Shown here piece after piece: positions 6,731 to 13,785 of a DNA stretch of 18,312 bases. Source of the stretch: JAXDLH01 sp034666705 (GTDB lineage Bacteria; Chloroflexota; UBA6077; SHYK01). The notes under the pieces were generated by a model that searched no databases, was not told where the DNA came from, and saw only the letters and a list, made by a program, of their open reading frames with translations. The first letter of the stretch is position 1. Each line of letters opens with the position of its first letter. The stretch is from the NCBI GenBank assembly GCA_034666705.1, contig JAXDLH010000054.1, positions 1 through 18,312 of the forward strand, in the 5' to 3' direction. Made by a program: the position numbers and the translations under genes.

Positions 6731-7324
6731 ATGGAAGCGGGAATCAGTCTCAGTCGCGCGGCGCTGCTGCTCGTGGACGTGCAGCGGGATCTGTTGCATG
6801 AGGATGGCGCACTGGCGCGCGTCGGACTGCCCACGCTGCGCACCGAAGATCGCCAGCGGCTCCTGAGTCAGTACCGGGAGCTCGTCGCCGCCATGCGCCA
6901 CGCTGGGCGCCCGATCGTGTGGGTGAAGACGGCGCTCCGCGCCGATCTCGTCGATAGCGGGCATGCTCGGTCGTGGCTCGAGCCCCGCCGCGAGGCCGCC
7001 GGCGAGTTCCTCGTCGAAGGAAGCTGGGTCGCTGAGCTAATGGACGGTCTGCCGGTCGAGTCGAGCGATTACGTCGTGGTGAAAAAGAGCCGCATCCTGC
7101 GCAACGTCCATGCGCGCAAGCTGATCGTGACTGGCGGCGCGACCACCGGCTGCGTCTGGGCCACGGTGCAGGACGGCCTGGCGCTCGGCTATGACATGAC
7201 CGTCGTGGCCGACGCCGTCTACCCGCCTGGTGCGGCCGGTCTCGCGGCGCTCGCCCGCTGGTGCCCCGTCCGCCCAGCAACCGACGTGCTCGCCGAGCTC
7301 GCCGCAGATCCGGTGGAGGAATGA
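6731..7324 (+). CDS. Isochorismatase-family cysteine hydrolase with shortened core
   Basis: The 197-residue protein has the isochorismatase-like (nicotinamidase/N-carbamoyl amidohydrolase) layout. The catalytic triad candidates are Asp16 in LLVDVQRD, Lys118 in VVVKKSR and Cys141 in TGGATTGCV. These enzymes hydrolyse amides, carbamates or isochorismate in the cytoplasm through a cysteine nucleophile. The start ATG has GAGGAGG nine bases upstream. The Lys-to-Cys distance is about 23 residues, whereas the family usually has about 33, because the F-x-x-T-x-L-x-x-x-L-R segment between them is largely missing. That segment helps form the oxyanion side of the pocket, so activity is in doubt. The gene sits between two damaged toxin-antitoxin loci and may have been caught in the same rearrangements. 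Confidence 0.85.
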   Translation: MEAGISLSRAALLLVDVQRDLLHEDGALARVGLPTLRTEDRQRLLSQYRELVAAMRHAGRPIVWVKTALRADLVDSGHARSWLEPRREAAGEFLVEGSWVAELMDGLPVESSDYVVVKKSRILRNVHARKLIVTGGATTGCVWATVQDGLALGYDMTVVADAVYPPGAAGLAALARWCPVRPATDVLAELAADPVEE

Positions 7325-7325
7325 A

Positions 7326-7601
7326 ATGGAAGTCCGCCTGACGCCTGACCAACAAGCATTGATCCAGCACGCTGTAGAGAGCGGGCGACTCCACAACGCA
7401 GATGAGGCTGTTCAGGAGGCGTTGTCCCTCTGGGAGGAGCGCGAGCGTCGCAGGATTGAGATTCTCACGGCCATCGATGAGGCTGAAGCTTCACTTGCCG
7501 CCGACGAGGGAATCGCGATCACCCGTGAGTCGATGCGGGAGCTCGCCGAGGACGTGAAGCGGCGGGCACGTCTTGCGGCCGAGCAGCCACCCCTGAACTG
7601 A
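7326..7601 (+). CDS. ParD-like ribbon-helix-helix antitoxin
   Basis: The 91-residue protein resembles type II ParD antitoxins. An N-terminal strand MEVRLTPDQQALI leads into a ribbon-helix-helix with the family-typical VQEALSLWEERERRR helix at about residues 35-50. An acidic, charged helical C-terminal half follows, which in the family wraps the toxin. The start overlaps the region just after the isochorismatase stop (two bases apart), so it is probably co-transcribed with that gene. Its TGA overlaps the ATG of a ParE stub (TGATG), the classical coupled arrangement. The antitoxin is intact while its toxin is not. Confidence 0.82.
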   Translation: MEVRLTPDQQALIQHAVESGRLHNADEAVQEALSLWEERERRRIEILTAIDEAEASLAADEGIAITRESMRELAEDVKRRARLAAEQPPLN

Positions 7602-7640
7602 TGGCCCATCGCCTCACAACCAGGGCTGCGACGGACCTTG
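7601..7640 (+). pseudogene. ParE-family toxin 5' remnant
   Basis: Translation from the ATG overlapping the parD stop begins MAHRLTTRAATDL, which fits the start of ParE toxins (MxHRLTPRAxxDL). After about 13 codons the similarity ends, and the open frame continues to 8290 only as an antisense-free shadow of other sequence. The breakpoint is placed at about 7640, where VOC-like sequence appears to begin. All toxin catalytic parts are missing. Confidence 0.6.
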
Positions 7641-7673
7641 GATCCTCGGACTGGAGGCCACCGGCGGCGCTGA

Positions 7674-8009
7674 GTGGCGGCCAGGCGCCGGAGCCGCCAC
7701 GCCGAAGCGACCACGGAGGGCGGGGCGACGCTCGAGCTCGACAATACGGCCATGGTGCGGCTCTTGGCCACCGGCGCGCCGGAGCCACCACAGACCGTTC
7801 TTGGCTTCGCGCTGCCATCGTCCGAGGTGGTGGACGAAACTTTTGCGAGACTAACGACGGCTGGATACGCGGGACAGCAGCCACCGTACGACGCATTCCG
7901 GGGCGCCCGCGATGCAATCGTGGCGGACCCGGACGGCAACAGCGTCGGTCTCATGGACCACATCGACCGCACGCGTGGTTACGTGCCGACTCCGCTGAGG
8001 AGGACTTAG
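7674..8009 (+). pseudogene. VOC (glyoxalase/bleomycin resistance) family, C-terminal fragment
   Basis: The frame encodes GGATLELDNTAMVRLLATG, then VLGFALPSSEVVDETFARLTT and DAIVADPDGNSVGLMDHID, which is the second beta-alpha-beta-beta-beta half of a vicinal oxygen chelate domain, including the usual DPDGN turn. A complete single-domain member needs about 40 more residues at the N-terminus. There is an in-frame stop at 7671, and the only in-frame start is a GTG at 7674 without a ribosome-binding site. In another frame, about 7642-7690 reads ILGLEATGG, compatible with the lost first half, which would require a one-base indel as well. It is joined directly to a ParE stub, so this is most likely a deletion junction product. 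Confidence 0.7.
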
Positions 8010-8168
8010 CAAACGTCAGACGGAGCCCTCGACCCACATGTAGGTTTTTGGCATGTTCATGCCCATCGCACGAGCCCCGCTGCCCGTGCCTACTCACGCA
8101 CGTGCTGCCGTTGACGACAGCTCACCGGGCATCTATGCTGCACCCAACGGACAAAGGGGTGAACCGCC
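8010..8168 (+). other. Intergenic region before the LigB-like gene
   Basis: This 159-base gap holds a good promoter, annotated separately, and no recognisable gene. Confidence 0.5.
8111..8139 (+). promoter_or_regulatory. Sigma-70-type promoter for the LigB-like gene
   Basis: TTGACG at 8111-8116 and TATGCT at 8134-8139 are separated by exactly 17 bases. A transcript would start near 8146, giving a leader of about 23 bases to the ATG at 8169. Confidence 0.6.
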
Positions 8169-9173
8169 ATGGCGAAGATCGTGCTCGGCATCGGGACCTC
8201 GCACTCTCCGATGCTCCATCTCAGCCCAGAGGAGTGGAAGCTCCGCGAGGCCTCGGACAAGCGCAATCCGGAGCTCTGGTTCCAGGGTAAGCAGTACAAC
8301 TTCGAGCAACTGCACGAACTGCGCGCCGGCGACCACTTCGAGCGGGAGATCACCGACGAGAAGCGTAAGGCGCGCCACGACGCATGCCAGGCCGCCATCG
8401 CCCACCTCGGCGAGACGCTCGACCGCGTCGCCCCTGACGTCTGCGTGATCCTCGGCGACGACCAGCACGAGTCGTTCCACGACGATAATATGCCCACCTT
8501 CAGCGTCTACTGGGGCCAGACGGTCGACGACGAGCGGCCGGTTGAGGACGAGCGCAGCCGCCAGTTCGGCCTCATGACCACGCCGCTCAGCAATGCGCCG
8601 GAGGGCCGCGTCAGCCACCCGACCGACGCGGTGCTCGGCCGGCACATCATCGAGTCGATGATGGAGTACGGCTTCGACGTGTCGCACTCGAAGCAATTGC
8701 CGAAGGGTCGCCGCGGCGACGTGATTGGCCACGCCTTCAACTTCGCCTATCGTCGCCTTATGAACAACGAAGTGATCCCGAACGTGCCGATCTTCGTGAA
8801 CACCTATTACCCGCCGAATCAGCCGACGATGAAGCGCTGCTGGGACTTCGGGGTGGCGCTGCGGCAGGCGATCGAGTCGATGGACAGCGCGGCGCGCGTC
8901 GCGGTGATCGCGTCGGGCGGGCTCAGCCACTTCGTCGTGGAGGAGGACCTCGACCAGCATATCCTCGAGGGCCTCAAAGAAGGCACGCCAGATAAGCTGA
9001 CCGACATGCCGAACAGCCACTTCAACAGTGGCACCTCGGAGATCCGCAACTGGGTCATTCTCGGCGGCGCGATCGCGGGCGATGGGCTGCAGATGAGCCT
9101 GATCGACTACGTGCCGTGTTATCGGTCAGTGGCGGGCACCGGGTTCGGAGGCGCGTTCGCCGAGTGGCAGTAG
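8169..9173 (+). CDS. Class III extradiol ring-cleavage dioxygenase, LigB family
   Basis: The 334-residue protein matches the catalytic (beta) subunit family of protocatechuate 4,5-dioxygenase and relatives, which use Fe(II) to open catechol-type rings next to the two hydroxyls. His12 in GTSHSPML and His100 in ILGDDQHESF are the expected iron-binding histidines. Glu291 in GTSEIRNWVILGGA corresponds to the third ligand, and His188 in GDVIGHAFN to the acid-base histidine. The SGGLSH motif is at 249-254. It is about 30 residues longer than LigB, mostly before His100. The start ATG has an AAGGGG site and an upstream promoter. No LigA-type small subunit is present, so it either acts alone or has a distant partner. 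The exact substrate cannot be read from sequence; protocatechuate-like or gallate-like acids are possible. Confidence 0.88.
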   Translation: MAKIVLGIGTSHSPMLHLSPEEWKLREASDKRNPELWFQGKQYNFEQLHELRAGDHFEREITDEKRKARHDACQAAIAHLGETLDRVAPDVCVILGDDQHESFHDDNMPTFSVYWGQTVDDERPVEDERSRQFGLMTTPLSNAPEGRVSHPTDAVLGRHIIESMMEYGFDVSHSKQLPKGRRGDVIGHAFNFAYRRLMNNEVIPNVPIFVNTYYPPNQPTMKRCWDFGVALRQAIESMDSAARVAVIASGGLSHFVVEEDLDQHILEGLKEGTPDKLTDMPNSHFNSGTSEIRNWVILGGAIAGDGLQMSLIDYVPCYRSVAGTGFGGAFAEWQ

Positions 9174-9337
9174 GCGGCGCGGGAACGCGCGCGCTCCGGT
9201 TCGATCCAGAGCGGGCCGACGAGCACATGGGGCATGCGAAGACGGGGGGCGCCAGGAGATCCGCCGAGGTTTATAGGCGGGTCGAGGCACTATAACGCTC
9301 TCGGTCTGCCCTCAGTGGAACCGCGGTTCGGACTACC
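9174..9337. other. Convergent intergenic region
   Basis: This 164-base gap lies between the 3' ends of the LigB-like (+) and Rieske (-) genes. A short GCGCG/CGCGC hairpin (9177-9190) follows the LigB stop, and a perfect 12-bp palindrome GAACCGCGGTTC lies at 9318-9329 close to the Rieske stop. No gene is recognised. Confidence 0.5.
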
Positions 9338-10558
9338 CTACGCCGGGGCGGCGACGCCTGTGGGCAGGCCCAACTCACGCCACGGCGTGTCGCCCGGCAC
9401 GACTTGCACCACGCACTGAATCTGATCGGCCGGGAAGTCCATGCCGATTCCCACCGGGTCGCGGCCCTCTGCGAGCGCCTTGATCGAGGCCAGCATCTGC
9501 GCCCGCGCGTGGATGATCGCCAGGTCCGCGCCGCCGAGGTGCTCGCGGCTGCGGTCGAAGATCGGCTTCATGCTCTCCTGGATGCCGGCGTCTTGATCGG
9601 GAATGCTGGGAATGCCCGTCCAGTCGCCGTTCCGCATCACCTCACGGTCCTGCAGGTGGCGGTTCTCGCGCGTGCGCTGCTTGTGGAAGCGGTCGACCAG
9701 ATCGTACGGGTGGGTCCACTTTTCCGGCGGCAGCGGCTCGTCGGCGTGCGTCCAATTGAAGGTGAACGCCCAGTTGTGCTCGTCGTCGATTGGCACCCAG
9801 GCGTGCGCCGCCTGCGTCTGGTCGGCGACGAAAGGCACGATGGTGTACCAGGGCATGATGAAGGGTGTGATCCGCACGTACTGGTCGCCGTCGCCCGCAT
9901 TGCGGATGGCGCCGTAGCGGAAGCCATACGGCATGTCCTGGAACTCGATGCGCGGGGCCTGGTCGCGGGTCGCCAGGTTATCCGGGCGCAGGTTCACATT
10001 CGATTGGTGCAGCCAGGAGAGGTGCGAGGAGTCGATGCCGCCCTCGATGCTCTGGAGATAGTTACACTCCAACAGCACTTTCTTGGCGTGAACGTGCTGC
10101 TTCACATTCCAGGGGAAGTTGGGAAAGGCCGGCATCCGATCCGGCGGGCCCATATAGGCCCACACCACCCCGCACGCCTCGTGGGTCGGGTAGGCGGCGA
10201 TGAGCTTCTTGCCCTCCCACATGCGCACCCCGGACTCATTGGGTGTCTCCAGCGTGGTGCCGGTGGCGTCGAACTTCCAGCCATGGTAGACGCACTGCAG
10301 ACCGCAATCCGCGACCTGGGCATAGTAGAGCGAGGCGCCGCGGTGCGGGCAGAACTCGTCGATCAGCCCCACTCGGCCGGTGCGGTCGCGAAAGGCGATC
10401 AACTCCTCGCCGAGCAGCTTCACCCGCACCGGGTCACAGCCCGGCTCGGCCACCTCGTCTGAGATGACGATCGGGATCCAGTAGCGGCGCAGCACCTCGC
10501 CCATCGGGGTGCCCGGGCCGACGCCGGTCAATTGCTCGTTCTCTTCCCTGGTAAGCAT
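9338..10558 (-). CDS. Rieske non-heme iron ring-hydroxylating oxygenase, phthalate 4,5-dioxygenase-like
   Basis: The 406-residue protein is the terminal oxygenase (alpha) type of Rieske oxygenases, adding oxygen to an aromatic substrate with electrons from a separate reductase. The Rieske cluster motif is Cys70-x-His72, sixteen residues, Cys89-x-x-His92. The mononuclear iron site lies in EGGIDSSHLSWLH, with His179 and His184 and a nearby Asp176 that can bridge the two centres. Length and the EGGIDSSH motif fit the phthalate dioxygenase/vanillate demethylase branch rather than the naphthalene branch, so no beta subunit is needed. GAGGTG precedes the ATG at 10558. A reductase gene is not in the window. 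It is divergent from a ThDP-enzyme gene, with promoters in the 127-base gap. Confidence 0.9.
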   Translation of the reverse strand: MLTREENEQLTGVGPGTPMGEVLRRYWIPIVISDEVAEPGCDPVRVKLLGEELIAFRDRTGRVGLIDEFCPHRGASLYYAQVADCGLQCVYHGWKFDATGTTLETPNESGVRMWEGKKLIAAYPTHEACGVVWAYMGPPDRMPAFPNFPWNVKQHVHAKKVLLECNYLQSIEGGIDSSHLSWLHQSNVNLRPDNLATRDQAPRIEFQDMPYGFRYGAIRNAGDGDQYVRITPFIMPWYTIVPFVADQTQAAHAWVPIDDEHNWAFTFNWTHADEPLPPEKWTHPYDLVDRFHKQRTRENRHLQDREVMRNGDWTGIPSIPDQDAGIQESMKPIFDRSREHLGGADLAIIHARAQMLASIKALAEGRDPVGIGMDFPADQIQCVVQVVPGDTPWRELGLPTGVAAPA

Positions 10559-10598
10559 GGGAGCACCTCACGGAAGGCCTGCACTGACGTGTAGGCTC

Positions 10599-10628
10599 AG
10601 GATAGTTGGGCCAAGGCAGGACGGTCAA
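10599..10628 (-). promoter_or_regulatory. Promoter for the Rieske oxygenase gene
   Basis: On the minus strand TTGACC (10628-10623) and TATCCT (10604-10599) are separated by 18 bases. The predicted transcript begins about 34 bases before the start codon at 10558. Confidence 0.55.
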
Positions 10629-10651
10629 TCTCGGAGCTGCCTCGGCACTCG

Positions 10652-10657
10652 TACAAT
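10652..10657 (+). promoter_or_regulatory. Candidate -10 box (TACAAT) for the ThDP-enzyme gene
   Basis: TACAAT lies 28 bases before the ATG at 10686, with a poor -35 match. It is within 25 bases of the divergent Rieske promoter, so the two could be regulated jointly by one site. Confidence 0.4.
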
Positions 10658-10685
10658 GGCTCAATCTGGGAGTGGGGGGATAACC

Positions 10686-12437
10686 ATGGCAGCCGGCAAG
10701 GCGGAATGGGGCTCCGACGTCATCGTCGAGATGATGCAGGCATACGGCATCGAGTACGCGTTTACGAACCTGGGCGGCACGTTCCGGGGACTACTCGACT
10801 CCATCGTGAACTTCGCCGACAACCGCGCACCCGAGGTGATCGAGTGCCTCCACGAGGACGTCGCCATCTCCATCGCCCACGGCTACGCGAAAGTGACCGG
10901 TAAGGCCTCCGTGGCGCTCGTCCACAACGTCGTCGGCACGCTGCACGGCAGCATGTCCATCTACGACTCGTACGTCGGCAACGCGCCGGTGATCGTGATG
11001 AGCGGCACTGGCCCGATGAGCCTGCCGCTCCGGCGCCCCTCGCTCGACTGGATTCACACCGCGCTCGTGCAGGGCAACCTGGTGCGCGACTACGTGAAGT
11101 GGGATGACCAACCATACGATACGGCGAGCTTTCCCGAGTCGTTCATGCGCGCCCACCGCACGGCCGTCACGGAGCCGAAGGGTCCCGTGTACATCGCGCT
11201 CGATGCCGGCTGGCAGGAGGAGCAGCTCACTTCCCCCATCGATATCCCGGACGTGCGCAAGTTTGCGCCGCCCACCCGCCTGCAGGGTGACCCGGCGGCG
11301 CTGCGCCGGACGGCCGAGCTGCTCGCCAACGCCGAGCTGCCGCTCATCTACACCGGCCGGGTAGGCCGGAACCCGGAGTCAGTGCCGCTGCTCGTCGAGC
11401 TCGCCGAAGCGGCTGGCATCGCGGTGATCGACGGGGGCGGCCCGCTGAACTTCCCCAACACGCACGCGCTCGACGCGACCGGCACCGATCTCCTGGGCAA
11501 GGCCGACGTCGTGATCATGATGGACGTGGACGAGCCGGAGCAGGCGCTGCTCGAGCGCGGCCGCTATCCGCGTGGCGGCGGCCTGAGCCGGGTGCGGTCC
11601 GATGCGACGCTGATCAACGTGCGGCTGGACGACATCTGGATCCGCAGCACCACGCTCGACTTCGGTCGCCTCTATCCGTTCGACATGACGATCGCGGCCG
11701 ATACGGGTCTGGCTATCCCGGAGCTGACGGCGCAGGTCCGCGCCATCCTCGGCCAGCGCGCGGATGGGGCCGACCTCGTGCAAAAGCGCGGGGCGCGGGT
11801 GGCCGAGGCGCAGGCCGTGGTTCGCAAGCGGTCAGCAGAGGAGCTGCAGAAAGAGATGGGCAAGCGGCCGATCTCGCACGCGCAGCTCGCGCAGGCCGCG
11901 TGGAACGTCGTCAAAGGCGAGCCCAACTGGGTCGTCTCCGGCAACCCCGGCGGTTGGCTGCGGCGGGTGTGGGAGATGGACCGCCCTGGCTGCACGGGCG
12001 GCGGTGGCGGCGCAGCGGCCGTGGGCTCCAACTTGCCGAAGGCGATCGGCGCGGCGCTGGCGGCCAAGCAGCAAGGCGGGTTCGGCGTCGACTTCAATGG
12101 CGACGGCGATTTCTTCTACGTGCCGGAGGCGGTCTGGACCGCGGCGCACCACCACATCCCGACCCTGGTCTTCGTGCTGAATAACGGCGGCTACATCGGG
12201 GAAGGCGGGCACCAGCTCTATACGGCGCAACAGCGCGAGCGCTCCAAAGATCGGCTCGACGTGGCGATCGAGATCAAGAATCCGACGATCGACATCGCGG
12301 CGATGGCGCGCGCCCAGGGTGCCTACGCGGAGGGGCCAATCGACGACCCGGACCAGCTCGAGCCGGCGATCCAGCGGGCGTTCAAGGCCATGAAAGACGA
12401 GAGCACGATCGCCGTCCTCGACGTCCGCGTCGAGTAG
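10686..12437 (+). CDS. Thiamine diphosphate-dependent enzyme, acetolactate synthase/benzoylformate decarboxylase family
   Basis: The 583-residue protein has the three-domain arrangement of ThDP decarboxylases and synthases: N-terminal PYR domain (about 1-180), central domain (about 205-340) and C-terminal PP domain (about 380-560). Glu57 in ECLHEDVA is the cofactor-activating glutamate. The ThDP/Mg motif begins at Gly472-Asp473-Gly474 and ends with Asn499-Asn500. Such enzymes cleave or join bonds next to a 2-oxo acid carbonyl. The central and PP regions (for example GNPGGWLRR, GGGGGAAAVGSNLPKA) point to the 'thiamine pyrophosphate-requiring protein' group rather than true anabolic acetolactate synthase, and no regulatory subunit follows. 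The ATG at 10686 has a GGGGGGA site; an upstream ATG at 10656 lacks one. The reaction is unknown. Decarboxylation of an aromatic 2-oxo acid would fit the neighbouring oxygenases. Confidence 0.88.
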   Translation: MAAGKAEWGSDVIVEMMQAYGIEYAFTNLGGTFRGLLDSIVNFADNRAPEVIECLHEDVAISIAHGYAKVTGKASVALVHNVVGTLHGSMSIYDSYVGNAPVIVMSGTGPMSLPLRRPSLDWIHTALVQGNLVRDYVKWDDQPYDTASFPESFMRAHRTAVTEPKGPVYIALDAGWQEEQLTSPIDIPDVRKFAPPTRLQGDPAALRRTAELLANAELPLIYTGRVGRNPESVPLLVELAEAAGIAVIDGGGPLNFPNTHALDATGTDLLGKADVVIMMDVDEPEQALLERGRYPRGGGLSRVRSDATLINVRLDDIWIRSTTLDFGRLYPFDMTIAADTGLAIPELTAQVRAILGQRADGADLVQKRGARVAEAQAVVRKRSAEELQKEMGKRPISHAQLAQAAWNVVKGEPNWVVSGNPGGWLRRVWEMDRPGCTGGGGGAAAVGSNLPKAIGAALAAKQQGGFGVDFNGDGDFFYVPEAVWTAAHHHIPTLVFVLNNGGYIGEGGHQLYTAQQRERSKDRLDVAIEIKNPTIDIAAMARAQGAYAEGPIDDPDQLEPAIQRAFKAMKDESTIAVLDVRVE

Positions 12438-12520
12438 GAGCAGCTTACCGGAACCCAGACGGCGTGACAGATTGGTCGCTGCGCCCGGGTGACAACAACC
12501 GAGTAATTGGAGGCAACGCC

Positions 12521-13033
12521 ATGGCCTGGCGCTATGACCTGGGACACTCACGGATCGGCTTCATCGTGCGGCATTTCGGACTCACGATTGTGCACGGCTA
12601 CTTCCCAAAAGCGGACGTGCAGCTCGACTACCACGTCGACGACCCGACGAAGTCGACTATGGACGTCACGATCGACGCGGCAAGCATGACCACCGGCAAC
12701 GAGCGGCGCGACAATAACACCATCCACGAGCCCGAGTACCTCGACGCGGATCGGTACCCGACGATCACGTTCACGAGTACGCGCGTCGAGCCGCGCGGCG
12801 AGAACCGCTACGCCATCGTGGGCGACTTCACCCTGCGGGGTGTGACCAGGGAGATCGTGCTCGACACGACGTACGCCGGCGAGGCGACCGATGCACGCGG
12901 CACGAAGGTGCGCGGCCTCGCGGCCCGGACCTCGATCAACAAGAGCGACTACGGCATTACGGGCAACGTGATCGAGAACAACGTCGGCGAAATGATCGAG
13001 CTCGAGATCGACGTCGAGCTGCGCGATCCGTGA
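12521..13033 (+). CDS. YceI-family lipocalin-like protein
   Basis: The 170-residue protein has the YceI fold signature. It opens with WRYDLGHSRIGFIVRHFG, has GYFPKADVQLDY in strand two, the central NTIHEPEYLDADRYPTITFTS motif and the later GDFTLRGVTREIVL motif. Family members bind polyisoprenoid or other amphiphilic molecules in a beta-barrel. There is no signal peptide, so it is probably cytoplasmic. TTGGAGG lies seven bases before the ATG at 12521, ruling out an upstream frame extension. It starts 83 bases after the ThDP-enzyme gene and may be read through from it. Its ligand is unknown. Confidence 0.92.
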   Translation: MAWRYDLGHSRIGFIVRHFGLTIVHGYFPKADVQLDYHVDDPTKSTMDVTIDAASMTTGNERRDNNTIHEPEYLDADRYPTITFTSTRVEPRGENRYAIVGDFTLRGVTREIVLDTTYAGEATDARGTKVRGLAARTSINKSDYGITGNVIENNVGEMIELEIDVELRDP

Positions 13034-13127
13034 GGCGTGTCGATTGTGGACGACGCAACTGAATAGAGCCTGCACGGTATGATTGCTAGTAATCGCGCGC
13101 ATCTCACCCGCGTTCGAGGCGATCAGT

Positions 13128-13355
13128 ATGGATCCTGAAGAGTTGAAAGCGTACGACGACTATCTTGCAGACCACCTCGACGAGCTCGTCGACCAGTATG
13201 CGGGGAAAGCGGTAGCCATCTTCGAAGGCAGGGTTCTTACGGTTGGAGAGACAGAGACGGACGTGTACCGGTGGGTGCACGATGCTGGTCTACCACGAAT
13301 GCCTTTCGTCCTCCGCGTTCCGCGCGAGCATGACTTCGAAAACCTGTTCATTTAG
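13128..13355 (+). CDS. DUF5678-like small protein
   Basis: The 75-residue protein resembles the DUF5678 group. An N-terminal helix with Tyr/Asp (YDDYLADHLDELVDQY) is followed by GKAVAIFEGRVLTVGETETDVYRWV, then a hydrophobic PFVLRVPREHDFENLF end. The ATG at 13128 has GAGGCG seven bases upstream; the longer TTG start at 13083 is less likely. A TATGAT hexamer at 13078-13083 could be its -10 box. The stop is 15 bases before a retropepsin-like gene. This pairing of a DUF5678 protein with an aspartic protease is something I recall from environmental genomes, and no biochemical role is known. Confidence 0.7.
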   Translation: MDPEELKAYDDYLADHLDELVDQYAGKAVAIFEGRVLTVGETETDVYRWVHDAGLPRMPFVLRVPREHDFENLFI

Positions 13356-13370
13356 AAGCTTGCTGGCCCG

Positions 13371-13769
13371 ATGGCGAGACAGCTCATTCGGTACAAGCGC
13401 CTTCGAGGGCAGCTCGCTCCCGTCATCACGTTCGGTATCCGCCTCGGCGACGTGTGGCAGGCGGTGGATGCCTACGTGGACTCCGGTGCCGCGTATACAG
13501 TCCTGACCCATCGCATCGCGGAGGGCATCGGATTCGACTACAAGCGGGGACAGCCTTTGCAGCTTCTCGTGGGCGACGGCAGGTCAATGTCGATTTATCT
13601 GCACCGCCTGGAGCTCCAAATCGGCACGATCCGCTTTGACGCTGCAGTAGGCTTCACTGAGCAGTTAGGCCTTCCCTTCAATGTGCTCGGACGTGCCGAC
13701 GTATTCTCTAGATTCACGGTCTGCTTCGACGACGCTACACACGTGCTGAGCTTCGATTCCCGAGACTGA
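13371..13769 (+). CDS. Retropepsin-like aspartic protease
   Basis: The 132-residue product has the single-lobed retropepsin (clan AA) plan. The catalytic motif is Asp37-Ser38-Gly39-Ala40 in AYVDSGAAYTVL. A flap-like strand region, MSIYLHRLELQIG, follows at about residues 74-86, and the second conserved element LPFNVLGRADVF is near 107-118. Such proteins must dimerise to bring two DSG motifs together. There is no signal peptide or membrane anchor. It is encoded 15 bases after the DUF5678-like gene and is probably translated from the same message, as its own ribosome-binding site is weak. The protein could be a true protease or an inactive fold used as a partner of DUF5678. Confidence 0.75.
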   Translation: MARQLIRYKRLRGQLAPVITFGIRLGDVWQAVDAYVDSGAAYTVLTHRIAEGIGFDYKRGQPLQLLVGDGRSMSIYLHRLELQIGTIRFDAAVGFTEQLGLPFNVLGRADVFSRFTVCFDDATHVLSFDSRD

Positions 13770-13785
13770 CTTACATGGGGACCCG

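Noticed and set aside
7601..8290. 229-codon plus-strand frame as one intact protein
   Set aside because: Only its first 13 residues resemble anything (ParE). The remainder overlaps VOC-like sequence in another frame and runs into the LigB-like gene, so it is not a real long protein.
8133..9020. Minus-strand frame of 295 codons opposite the LigB-like gene
   Set aside because: Antisense to a gene with all expected catalytic residues and a good promoter; no domain visible.
9404..10462. Plus-strand frame of 352 codons inside the Rieske gene
   Set aside because: Antisense shadow rich in His, Arg and Val without motifs; the Rieske motifs on the other strand are unambiguous.
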